From Phycisphaeraceae bacterium (GTDB lineage Bacteria; Planctomycetota; Phycisphaerae; Phycisphaerales; Phycisphaeraceae): 36,581 nucleotides of DNA. Where the stretch lies: positions 1-36,581 of the forward strand of contig JANQKT010000203.1 in the NCBI GenBank assembly GCA_028280965.1. Reading direction: 5' to 3'. The notes under the pieces were generated by a model, which saw only the letters and a program-made list of their open reading frames with translations, did not search any database and had not been told where the DNA came from. A program made the position numbers and the translations under genes. Shown here in pieces: positions 16,180 through 23,640 of the stretch; position 1 is the first letter of the stretch; each line of letters starts with the position of its first letter.

Positions 16180-16252
16180 GCGGTCAGTTTAGAGGGAGTT
16201 TGCCTGTCACGCAGGTTTCATGCTGAAGCGCAGCAGCCAATAGACAATTAGT

Positions 16253-16663
16253 TTAGTCGTAGCCGAGGTCGGCCAGATCGTCCTCATCCAGTCCGAACTG
16301 GTGGCCGATCTCGTGCAGGAGCGTGATGCGGACCTGCTCGATGAGTTCGCCACGGTTTTCCTCGCGCCCGTTGGCGAGGCGGTAGCCGGCCAGGCGGATG
16401 ATCGGGCCGCGGAAGAGCATGATCTGCGTGGGCAGCATGTAGGTGTCGTCGACACTCTGCTCGGTCTCGGGGATGCCGTCGTGCAGGCCGCATAGATCGT
16501 CGGCCGAGGGATCCATGCCGAGCGATTCGAGCAACGCCGGGCTCGGTTCGTCCTCGACGATGACCGCGGATTCCTCGACGACCGCCGCGGCCTGCGGGGG
16601 TAGCGCCGCGAGTTCGTCTTCGAGGATGGCGTCGAAGGTGTCGCGGAGTTGCTGGGGGAGCAT
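16253..16663 (-). CDS. Small zincin-type metallopeptidase family protein
   Basis: A 136-residue protein ending in ITLLHEIGHQFGLDEDDL, with the HEXXH zinc motif at 117-121 followed by the FGLDEDDL extension typical of the small Zincin_1 (DUF1025-type) family. The ORF extends back to 16750, but ATG 16663 is chosen because it gives the family-like N-terminus (LPQQLRDTFDAILEDELAALP) and avoids overlapping rlmN. The protein is strongly acidic and lacks a signal peptide. Members are putative metallopeptidases of unknown substrate. It is divergent from rlmN with a 63-nt gap. Confidence 0.82.
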   Translation of the reverse strand: MLPQQLRDTFDAILEDELAALPPQAAAVVEESAVIVEDEPSPALLESLGMDPSADDLCGLHDGIPETEQSVDDTYMLPTQIMLFRGPIIRLAGYRLANGREENRGELIEQVRITLLHEIGHQFGLDEDDLADLGYD

Positions 16664-16726
16664 AGTGACAAGTGTAGCCCGCACGGGACGCTGCGCGTCG
16701 CCAGCGGCACGGCGGGGTAAGATGGA

Positions 16727-17869
16727 ATGGTGAGCAGCAAGCGCGAACACATTTTTGACCTGACGCCGGACGAACTGGCGGGGGTGGTGGAAGGCTTGGG
16801 CATGCCCCGCTTCCGGGCCCGGCAGGTGCTTGAGTGGGTCTACGGCAAAGGCGTCGCGGACCCGTTGGCGATGACGAATCTCTCAGCGCGCGACCGTGAA
16901 GCCCTGGCGGAGCATGTCGATTTTGTCGTGGGTGGCGTGCTGCGGCACGAACGTGCGACGGACGGGACGCAGAAACTGCTGATTGATTGGGGGTTGGATT
17001 CTGGGGGGAATCCGGGTGCTGAAGCGCCCTACGCCGAGGGGTTGTTGGTGCTCAACAACCCTTCCGGCGGAGGCGTGGACACGCAGACCGAATGCGTGAT
17101 GATCCCGGCGACCAGCGAGGAATCGGGACGCGAACGCAAGACCGCTTGTGTCTCGAGCCAGGTCGGCTGCCCGGTCGGTTGTAAGTTTTGCGCCTCGGGT
17201 TTAAGCGGGCTGGACGGCAATCTATCCGCCGGTCAGATTGTGCAACAAGCCTGGCAGTTGTCCCGGCTCCCTGGGGTCGGACGGATCAGCAACGTCGTGT
17301 TCATGGGCATGGGCGAGCCGATGAGCAACTTCCCGCGCGTCGTCAGGGCGGCCAAGACGATGTCCGCCGACTGGGGCCTGGGGATCTCCGGTCGGAAGAT
17401 CACGATCAGCACCGTCGGCCTGCCCTCGCCGATGAAGCGGCTGGCGGATAAGGACCTGCCGTTCACGCTGGCGATCTCGCTGCACGCTCCCAATGACGAG
17501 ATCCGCAAACAGATTATCCCGTGGGCGGAGTTCGTGTCGATCGCGGACCTGATAGACGCCGGGCGGTACTACTTTGACAAGACGGGGCGTGAGATCACGC
17601 TCGAGTACATCCTGCTGTCGGGCGTGAACGACAAGCCGGAGCACGCGCGCGAGTTAGCGCAGGTCAGCAAGCAGCTGCGCAGCAATATCAACCTGATCCG
17701 CTACAACGAGGTCGCGGGGCTGCCTTACATCCGCCCGCGGAACGAGGATGTGCACCGTTTCCAGCAGGTGCTGCGCGACGCCGGCCGCGTCGTGCATATC
17801 CGCGCGAGCCGTGGCCGGGATATCGCGGCGGCGTGTGGGCAGCTCAGGCATGAACACAGTGGCTGTTGA
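16727..17869 (+). CDS. rlmN: Dual-specificity 23S rRNA/tRNA adenine-C2 methyltransferase
   Basis: A radical-SAM enzyme that methylates A2503 of 23S rRNA and A37 of some tRNAs. The 4Fe-4S cysteines are C148, C152 and C155 (CPVGCKFC). The methyl-carrying cysteine is C370 in RDIAAACGQL, and the second catalytic cysteine is C141 (CVSSQVGC), matching E. coli C118 and C355. GMGEPMSNF and ISLHAPND are also conserved. Length is 380 residues. Between the N-terminal and radical-SAM domains, about residues 89-116 look like an extra low-complexity insertion compared with typical RlmN, and its DNA contains a long hairpin (17032-17069). The cysteine spacing shows that the insertion leaves the core intact. 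Confidence 0.95.
   Translation: MVSSKREHIFDLTPDELAGVVEGLGMPRFRARQVLEWVYGKGVADPLAMTNLSARDREALAEHVDFVVGGVLRHERATDGTQKLLIDWGLDSGGNPGAEAPYAEGLLVLNNPSGGGVDTQTECVMIPATSEESGRERKTACVSSQVGCPVGCKFCASGLSGLDGNLSAGQIVQQAWQLSRLPGVGRISNVVFMGMGEPMSNFPRVVRAAKTMSADWGLGISGRKITISTVGLPSPMKRLADKDLPFTLAISLHAPNDEIRKQIIPWAEFVSIADLIDAGRYYFDKTGREITLEYILLSGVNDKPEHARELAQVSKQLRSNINLIRYNEVAGLPYIRPRNEDVHRFQQVLRDAGRVVHIRASRGRDIAAACGQLRHEHSGC
17032..17069. repeat. Long palindrome inside the rlmN insertion
   Basis: AGGGGTTGTTG (17037-17047) pairs with CAACAACCCTT (17053-17063) around a 5-nt loop with one G-T wobble. The stem continues with G36-C64 and CGCC/GGCG (17032-17035 with 17066-17069) past a single bulged C, for about 16 bp in total. 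It lies in the part of the gene that appears inserted relative to the family. Confidence 0.75.
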
Positions 17870-17888
17870 GCGCGGTGCGTAACAACAG

Positions 17889-17914
17889 AAAAACCCCCGC
17901 TTCAGCAGGGGTTT
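17889..17914 (-). terminator. Intrinsic terminator of the tRNA-Arg transcript
   Basis: Read on the minus strand, AAACCCC TGC TGAA GCG GGGGTTTTT forms a GC-rich stem of 7 bp (AAACCCC/GGGGTTT) with an inner GC pair and a short loop, ending in five T residues. It lies just 5 nt downstream of the tRNA 3' end. From the other side it may also stop rlmN transcription, although the plus-strand T-run is only three. Confidence 0.8.
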
Positions 17915-17919
17915 GACCA

Positions 17920-17993
17920 TGCACCCGGCAGGGCTCGAACCTGCGACCTTCGGTTCCGGAAACCGACGCTCTATCCAACTGAGCTACGAGTGC
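17920..17993 (-). tRNA. tRNA-Arg (anticodon CCG)
   Basis: The minus strand folds as a complete cloverleaf. The 7-bp acceptor is GCACTCG/CGGGTGC with one G-T pair; the D arm is GCTC/GAGC; the anticodon stem is TCGGT/ACCGA with loop TTCCGGA, so the anticodon is CCG, reading CGG; the T arm is GCAGG-TTCGAGC-CCTGC. The discriminator base is A and CCA is not encoded. Confidence 0.96.
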
Positions 17994-18014
17994 GATTAAG
18001 ACGCGTGACCCTAC

Positions 18015-18043
18015 AGAATAACGCGCTAAACCGGCGTCAACAA
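18015..18043 (-). promoter_or_regulatory. Possible sigma-70-type promoter for tRNA-Arg
   Basis: On the minus strand TTGTTG (18038-18043) and TATTCT (18015-18020) are separated by exactly 17 nt, and the -10 box lies 21 nt before the tRNA 5' end. This is a close but imperfect match to the consensus, inferred from position and spacing. Confidence 0.4.
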
Positions 18044-18062
18044 CCACGACCCAACATGAGAC

Positions 18063-18096
18063 GTGGACAACCCCTCTTTCTGGAGAGGCTGTCCAC
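18063..18096 (-). terminator. Hairpin downstream of the 18129-19043 gene
   Basis: GTGGACA (18063-18069) pairs with TGTCCAC (18090-18096), and the inner CCTCT/AGAGG adds 5 bp around TTCTGG. It sits in the gap between the end of the secreted-protein gene and the tRNA promoter, where a terminator is expected, but no T-tract follows on the minus strand. Confidence 0.4.
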
Positions 18097-18128
18097 TTGT
18101 TTACGCTCAATACAAAACCAGTGTCGGT

Positions 18129-19043
18129 CTACTTAATCTCGCGGTACTCCGCGTCGGCCTCGCCGGTGATCTCGAATCCCAGACGTACCGTGCCCTGATC
18201 GATCTTGACCTCGGCGACGACGTCCATCTCCATCTGCACCTGCATCGCGCCGTCGCCGGATTCTGGGTCGAGCGGCAGCAGGCCGGACATGTTCATCTCG
18301 CCTTTGCTCTTAATGATGTTCAGTCCCTGCTCCTTCGCGCCGGGGACGGAAAAGTCGCGGAGCTGGACGGAGACATCGAAAACAGCGGCCTTCTGGCCGG
18401 CGAACTCGGCGATATCGAGGAACTCGAACTCGCTCTCGATGCCGTCCTTATCGATAACAAGTTCGCCGCCGCTGGCGATGTCCTTGGCCAAAAGCTCGTT
18501 ATCGCATTCCCACTTCGAACCCTTCTCGCGCGGCTGATCGAGCTTGAACATCTTGTCGTCCGACGCGTCCTCGGGGTCTTCGTCGACCATGAACATGGCC
18601 AGGATGCCCAAGACCTCGGCGGCGTCTTCGCCGATCGCCGTGCCGTCTTCGTATTTGAAGGTGGTGTCGCCGTCGACGGCGGAGACGATGATGCGTTTGG
18701 CGGTGTCCAGCGTGATCGCCTTTTCGCCGGCGGCACCCTCGAACTTCTCGACCCGGATCGCAACGCTGCGCACCTGCTTGTTCTCGTGCACGGCGAGGAT
18801 TTCGGCGACCGCGGTGAGCGCACCCGAGAGCTTGCGCTCTTCGCCGCCGACCTGCTGACCGTTGAGCGACTGGGTCTGCTTCTGGGTCTGCTCGCCCTGG
18901 ACGCGGACCTGGTACTTGGCCCCGACCGGCCGGACACGCTCGAGCGTGAGCTCGTGCTGCTCGGCATCGGCAACGCCGGCGGGCAGCAGCAACGCAACAA
19001 ACAATGCAACCAACGCAAACGGATAAGCGGCGAGGCGTGTCAT
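18129..19043 (-). CDS. Secreted protein of unknown function
   Basis: A 304-residue protein starting with a clear Sec signal peptide (MTRLAAYPFALVALFVALLLPAGVADA, cleavage near residue 27). No lipobox cysteine is present, so it should be periplasmic or exported. The mature part is beta-rich and highly acidic (FMVDEDPEDASDD near the middle), with repeated strand patterns such as LTLERVRPVGAKYQVRV and MQVQMEMDVVAEVKID. The type resembles DUF6263-like planctomycete proteins, but I cannot confirm a family. A good AAAGGA Shine-Dalgarno sequence stands about six bases before the ATG. It is divergent from the methyltransferase gene. Confidence 0.8.
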   Translation of the reverse strand: MTRLAAYPFALVALFVALLLPAGVADAEQHELTLERVRPVGAKYQVRVQGEQTQKQTQSLNGQQVGGEERKLSGALTAVAEILAVHENKQVRSVAIRVEKFEGAAGEKAITLDTAKRIIVSAVDGDTTFKYEDGTAIGEDAAEVLGILAMFMVDEDPEDASDDKMFKLDQPREKGSKWECDNELLAKDIASGGELVIDKDGIESEFEFLDIAEFAGQKAAVFDVSVQLRDFSVPGAKEQGLNIIKSKGEMNMSGLLPLDPESGDGAMQVQMEMDVVAEVKIDQGTVRLGFEITGEADAEYREIK

Positions 19044-19103
19044 GGCGGGTCCTTTCGGGTATAGGCCTGATCAGCCCATAAGCGTACCGCAACGGGCCAA
19101 GGC

Positions 19104-19955
19104 GTGGCAAGCACCTTGGCGTATGATCCAGCGGTGACCCGGCCTGACTCATCAACACCCCCGCCGACACCCGACCCGCTGGACCTGTACCGGCTGGCGG
19201 TGCAGCACCCGCTGGCAGAGGTCGCGTTTATCGAGCGCTGCTGGGCGCACCACCACCCGGACGCGCCCCTGGGAGCGCGCGAACCGATGCTGCTGCGCGA
19301 AGACTTCGCCGGCACGTGTGCGGTCGCCGCGGCGTGGGTCGCGTCCGACCCGGATCGGCAGGCGATGGCGATCGAACTCGACCGCCCGACTGCGGAGTGG
19401 GCCGCGGCGAAGTTCGACGATGCCGACCTGCACATCCTCGCTGAAGATGTGCTCGCGGTCGATGGGCCGGCGGTCGATGTCACCGTTGCGCTCAACTTCT
19501 CGGTGCTGATCTACCACGATCGGCCGGCGCTGCTGAGCTACCTCCAACACGCCCGGCGGTGCCTCAACCCCGGCGGGCTGCTCATCCTCGACCTCTTCGG
19601 CGGGTCCTCGGCCGATCGACCCCTTGTCCAGTGCCGCCCTGTACAGCCAGACGAGGGCGGGATCGAGCCCTTTGACTATGTCTGGGATCAGGGCGCTGTG
19701 GACACCCAAACTCGGCGGATTGGATGCCGGATCCACTTCGAGTTGGATGGTGGCACGCGGCTGGAAAACGCTTTTATCTACGATTGGCGGCTGTGGCGGC
19801 CGGGGGAATTAGTGGCGGCGGCGAAAGAGGCGGGCTTCGCGGAGGCGTCCCTGTGGTGGGCCCCGGGCAACGGCTCCGGGCGTTTTTTGCCCGTCACAAG
19901 CGAGCCGAAAGCGGCGGACTGGGTGGCCTACATGGTCTGCCGGTCGCCGGGCTGA
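19104..19955 (+). CDS. Class I SAM-dependent methyltransferase
   Basis: A 283-residue protein (from GTG 19104; GTG 19134 is an equally likely start) with a Rossmann-type SAM-binding pattern. The glycine motif is LREDFAGTC (motif I variant with D-F-x-G-T), followed by the acidic AIELDRPTAEWA loop (motif II), DVTVALNFSVLIYHD and LNPGGLLILDLFGG (motifs III and IV). The proline-rich N-terminus up to about residue 25 supports the later start. The substrate is unknown: this branch includes methyltransferases acting on small molecules and on proteins. It has no obvious partners, since both neighbours are unrelated. Confidence 0.85.
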   Translation: MASTLAYDPAVTRPDSSTPPPTPDPLDLYRLAVQHPLAEVAFIERCWAHHHPDAPLGAREPMLLREDFAGTCAVAAAWVASDPDRQAMAIELDRPTAEWAAAKFDDADLHILAEDVLAVDGPAVDVTVALNFSVLIYHDRPALLSYLQHARRCLNPGGLLILDLFGGSSADRPLVQCRPVQPDEGGIEPFDYVWDQGAVDTQTRRIGCRIHFELDGGTRLENAFIYDWRLWRPGELVAAAKEAGFAEASLWWAPGNGSGRFLPVTSEPKAADWVAYMVCRSPG

Positions 19956-20124
19956 GGCGGGCCGGATTCCCACGGGAACCTTGATTATCCCCCGCCGTCA
20001 GCTAAACTTAAAGTCCCCCGCAGGGTTCAGGACACGAGGTGTCGGCGGTCCCAAATACCTCGTTCTGGGCCCGAAGTCTGGCCGACCGGCGACCCGGCCA
20101 CCCGTGCAACAAGGACGACTGACC

Positions 20125-22533
20125 GTGCTGATCCTGATCATCGCCGGCGGCCCGGACAAGGGCCGCATCTACGAGCTGAACAACGACGCGCCGATCGTAC
20201 TCGGCCGCGAAGGCGATCAGGTCAAGCTCAACGACCGCAAGGTCAGCCGCGAGCACGCCCGGCTGTGGTCCGAGGGCGGGCAGTGGTACCTTGAAGACCT
20301 CGGCTCGCGGCACGGCACGTACCGCAACCACGCGCCGCTGGAATCCACCCAGCGGGCCAAGCTCAAGGACGGGGATTACATCCAGATCGGCAACACCGTC
20401 ATGGTGCTGGGCCGGATGCCCGCCGAGCACGCCGAGAAGCTCGCGCTGCTCGCCGAGCAGACCGCGGCCCGGCCCTCGGCGATACGCAAGCCCGCGCTGA
20501 TCGCAACGGGCGTATCGATCGCGGCCCTGCTCGGGCTGGGGGCGTACCTCGCGTTCGAGCTGCACCAGCTGCGCGGTGAAACGGTTTCGCCCCAAGCGTT
20601 TGCCCAGTTGCAGCAGGACCTGGCCGACGCGCAGCAGGCCCACGCCGAGCGGATCGAGACGTCGCTGGATCAGAAGAGCGCGCGGGACCGGGCCCTGGGC
20701 AGCCGGCTGCTCACCACGCTGGACGAGACGACGGAGGCGATGCAGCGGCACGGCAGCGCGGTCGCCGAGGCCGCGGAGGCGATGGAGGGCGCAACCGACC
20801 CGATCCTCGCCGGCCTTGAGAACGTCAACACCATCGCGACCCAGCAGCAGCTTGCGATCGAGCGGCTGGGTGAGATGCTCGCGCACCAGCAGGAGAGCGA
20901 CAGCGGCCCGCAGGTGCTCGCGGCGGTGGAAGAGATGAAGGCGCTCATGGCCGACCAGCCGATCGGCGACACCCTCGTCGCCAGGCTGGAAGAAGCCATC
21001 GAATCCAACGCCGAGGCCACGGGCCTGGCGGTGCAGGCCGCGCTGGCCGAGCACGCGCTGGCGAACCCCGACTCGCCAGTCGCTTCCGCCAAGAGCACTG
21101 ACGAACTGCTGAACCGTGTGCTCGATCAGCTCGCCCAGGTGCCCACGCGCGACCAGATCGCCGAGGAAGTCCGCTTGGCCGTTGCCGAGGCGAAGGTGCA
21201 GGACGAGCAGTTCATGCGTCTGCTGCTCGCGGAGCTGCGGCGGACCGGCGACCAGATCACCACCGACGTCGCCGCCGCGATCGACGAAGACGCCGGCCAG
21301 GCCCAGCGCCTCGCCGAAGAACTGCGTGCGACCGACAACGAGTCGGCGGCGAAGACCGCGTCCATGCTCGAGGCGCTGCTGCAAAAAGTGGACGACCAGA
21401 AAGCGCTCTCCGAGCAGATCCTCGCGCTGCGTGACCAGATCGAGTCGCTGCCGGGGCGGGACGACGCGGCGGTGCGGGCGGTGCTCAGCCGGCTGGACCA
21501 GCAGGACCGCAACAACACCGCGATGCTCGCCGCCATCGCCGAGCTGCGCGAAGCGATGCCCGACGACCTGCCCGGCCGTCTGGACGAGGTGCTCGCCCAG
21601 TTGGACGAAGAGGTCCGCACCCAGCAGATCACCGACGCGATCGAGCAATCGATGCAGCGCCTCGCCGCGGGCAAAGACGAGCAGACCGCCGCCGCGCTCG
21701 CCGAGTTCAGCAAGCGGCTGGACGCGCTGCCGAGCACTGAGGAGCTCGCCGAGGTAACACGCAGCCAGCAAGCGCTCGCCAGGCTGCTGGACGAGAGCGA
21801 CGCACGCGAGGCCGTGAGCGCGCTGCGGGCGACGCTCGAACAACTCGCCGAGAAGCTGCCCGAGGCGCAGGACGAGAAACTGACACAGGTGATCGCCCTG
21901 CTCAAGCAGCGTGAAGAGGCGGACCTGCTGCTGGCGGAGCTGCACGACGCGATGGGCGATCAGTCTGAACAGACCGAAGCGCTCAAGCAGGAACTGCTGG
22001 ACTCGGTCGCGCAGATCAACGGGCAACAAAACAACGAGACGCTGCAAGAGCTGCTCGGCCTGGTGCGTGACCGGCTGGCGACGGACGAGTCGGTCCGCCA
22101 GGCGATACGCGACGAGGTGCGCGGGACGCTGCTGCCCAACCAGATGGCGCTGACCGACGCCCGCGACGTCACGACGACCCCGAGCAGCGCGGGCGAGGAG
22201 TCGGCCGACAGCGGGGACGGCACCGCCCGCCCGCGCCTGACCAAGCTCGAGCTGGCCTACAAGCGATCGTTCGAGTCGGGCAAGCCGGTGACCGTCGGGG
22301 CCGGCACGGTTGACCCGGACACCGGCCAGGTCTCGGAGGGCCGGCGGATCGACCCCGAAGTCGCCAGGGCGTTGGGTTTCGAGACCTGGCGCGACTGGTA
22401 CCTGACCGACCGCCACGCCGAGCAGATGCGCCTGCAGCAGGAGGCGATCCGCCAGCGTAATCAGAACGAGGCACGCGACACCGGCACGGTCGAGTTGCCG
22501 CCTTCGCGGCTTGATGAGGACGAGCAGGGGTGA
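20125..22533 (+). CDS. FHA-domain membrane protein with a very long coiled coil
   Basis: An open frame begins at TTG 19981, but GTG 20125 is preferred: AAGGA lies about ten bases upstream and the FHA domain starts immediately (VLILIIAGGPDKGR), giving 802 residues. The FHA domain (1 to about 97) has GRE (27-29), SREHA (41-45) and LGSRHGTY (59-66), which bind phosphothreonine. A membrane segment follows at about 123-144, then some 500 residues of Leu/Ala/Glu/Gln-rich heptad-like helix, and a conserved-looking C-terminal part (LELAYKRSFESGKPVTVGAG ... WRDWYLTDRH). The layout suggests a cytoplasmic phosphopeptide sensor joined to a rod across the membrane, perhaps linked to Ser/Thr kinase signalling. 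No kinase is in the window. Confidence 0.85.
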   Translation: MLILIIAGGPDKGRIYELNNDAPIVLGREGDQVKLNDRKVSREHARLWSEGGQWYLEDLGSRHGTYRNHAPLESTQRAKLKDGDYIQIGNTVMVLGRMPAEHAEKLALLAEQTAARPSAIRKPALIATGVSIAALLGLGAYLAFELHQLRGETVSPQAFAQLQQDLADAQQAHAERIETSLDQKSARDRALGSRLLTTLDETTEAMQRHGSAVAEAAEAMEGATDPILAGLENVNTIATQQQLAIERLGEMLAHQQESDSGPQVLAAVEEMKALMADQPIGDTLVARLEEAIESNAEATGLAVQAALAEHALANPDSPVASAKSTDELLNRVLDQLAQVPTRDQIAEEVRLAVAEAKVQDEQFMRLLLAELRRTGDQITTDVAAAIDEDAGQAQRLAEELRATDNESAAKTASMLEALLQKVDDQKALSEQILALRDQIESLPGRDDAAVRAVLSRLDQQDRNNTAMLAAIAELREAMPDDLPGRLDEVLAQLDEEVRTQQITDAIEQSMQRLAAGKDEQTAAALAEFSKRLDALPSTEELAEVTRSQQALARLLDESDAREAVSALRATLEQLAEKLPEAQDEKLTQVIALLKQREEADLLLAELHDAMGDQSEQTEALKQELLDSVAQINGQQNNETLQELLGLVRDRLATDESVRQAIRDEVRGTLLPNQMALTDARDVTTTPSSAGEESADSGDGTARPRLTKLELAYKRSFESGKPVTVGAGTVDPDTGQVSEGRRIDPEVARALGFETWRDWYLTDRHAEQMRLQQEAIRQRNQNEARDTGTVELPPSRLDEDEQG

Positions 22534-22596
22534 GGCCAGCTCGATCCTGACAAGCTGGATCAAACCAGAGCACAAAGCGTCAATAAGCCGTGGCGG

Positions 22597-23544
22597 TCAC
22601 CGCGCCTCGCGACGCAAACGGTTTAACATGCTTGCAAAGTCTTCGGGTAACGGCGCTTCAACGAAGATATCCTCAAATTCAACCGACGCCGCGTGCAACA
22701 TGTGGCGGTGCGCGCCGTAAAGCGGCAGGCCATCGCCGTACTGTGCGTCGCCAACAACCGGATGACCCAAGGCGGCCGTCATGACGCGGGCCTGATGCAG
22801 AAAACCCGTGTGCAGGTCAATCTCGATCAGGCAGCCTGCTACGCCTAAACGCTCGACAACCCGCCAAGCAAGCGAGCACCGCCGTACACCGTGCGCTGCC
22901 TCGCCGGAGTCGAAAACCTTAACATGCGCCGGGGCGTGCCTTGCGACGCGCAGGTGCATCACCGATTCGCCGGTGTCAGCGGGTTGGCCGTGGACCAGCG
23001 CGAGGTAGCGTTTGCGAATGCGGTGGTCGGTGAACGCTTGGCGGAGCCTGCCCCACGCCGGCTGATCGGTCGCAACGAGCATCACGCCGGACGTGTCGTT
23101 GTCCAGCCGGTGGACGACCCCGCTGCGCAGCCCGCCCTCGCCGATGCCGGCCAGTTGTGGGAAACGGGCAATAACCGCGTTGAGGATGGTCCCGGTCTCG
23201 TCGAGCCCATGCGGTCGGACGGGCACCCCCGGCGGCTTGTCCACCGCTAACCAACCGTCGCCTTCCGCGAGCACCTTCAGTGGTGTTGAAGGATCAGCCC
23301 GAGGCGCTTCCGGTCGCACAAACGGGCCCGCGATTTCAAGCGTGTCGCCTGCGCACAGCGGGCGGCCTTTATCCCGACGCGCTGCCGCCCTGCCATTGAG
23401 CGACACCGCCGACGTGTCGAGCAGGCGCAGGACCGCGGCGCGCGAGAGGCCGCACCAGTCGGCGAGCAGGCGGTCGAGCCTCGCGCCCGCGTCTTCGCCG
23501 CCGATAACCAGCCGTTTACCGTCTTCCGCATGGGGACGATCCAT
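22597..23544 (-). CDS. RluA-family pseudouridine synthase (RluD-like)
   Basis: A 315-residue enzyme isomerising uridines in rRNA or tRNA. It has an N-terminal S4 RNA-binding domain (about residues 20-75; ARLDRLLADWCGLSRAAV, VSLNG) and the catalytic domain with VVHRLDNDTSG, where D148 is the nucleophile. The usual TGRTHQIRVH motif reads TGFLHQARV, which I judge a family variant, followed by LGHPVVGDAQYG. The specific target (RluD-, RluC- or RluA-type) cannot be told from sequence. It converges with the FHA gene (63-nt gap). Its start lies 96 nt from the preferred start of the divergent exosortase gene. Confidence 0.93.
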   Translation of the reverse strand: MDRPHAEDGKRLVIGGEDAGARLDRLLADWCGLSRAAVLRLLDTSAVSLNGRAAARRDKGRPLCAGDTLEIAGPFVRPEAPRADPSTPLKVLAEGDGWLAVDKPPGVPVRPHGLDETGTILNAVIARFPQLAGIGEGGLRSGVVHRLDNDTSGVMLVATDQPAWGRLRQAFTDHRIRKRYLALVHGQPADTGESVMHLRVARHAPAHVKVFDSGEAAHGVRRCSLAWRVVERLGVAGCLIEIDLHTGFLHQARVMTAALGHPVVGDAQYGDGLPLYGAHRHMLHAASVEFEDIFVEAPLPEDFASMLNRLRREAR

Positions 23545-23640
23545 CGTATTCAGCCTAGCATCATCACCGGCCGGCAGTTGAATGACATATCAACCCAGCC
23601 GATAGTACCACCGGGCCTGCACACCGCTATTGTTGCTGCG

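Noticed and set aside
22536..22558. CCAGCT/AGCTGG hairpin between the FHA and rluA genes as a terminator
   Set aside because: Only 6 bp with an 11-nt loop and no T-tract on either strand, so it is too weak to call.
20008..22575. 855-residue minus-strand open frame opposite the FHA gene
   Set aside because: Low-complexity Leu/Arg/Gly composition mirrors the coiled-coil codons of the real gene, and no family features are visible.
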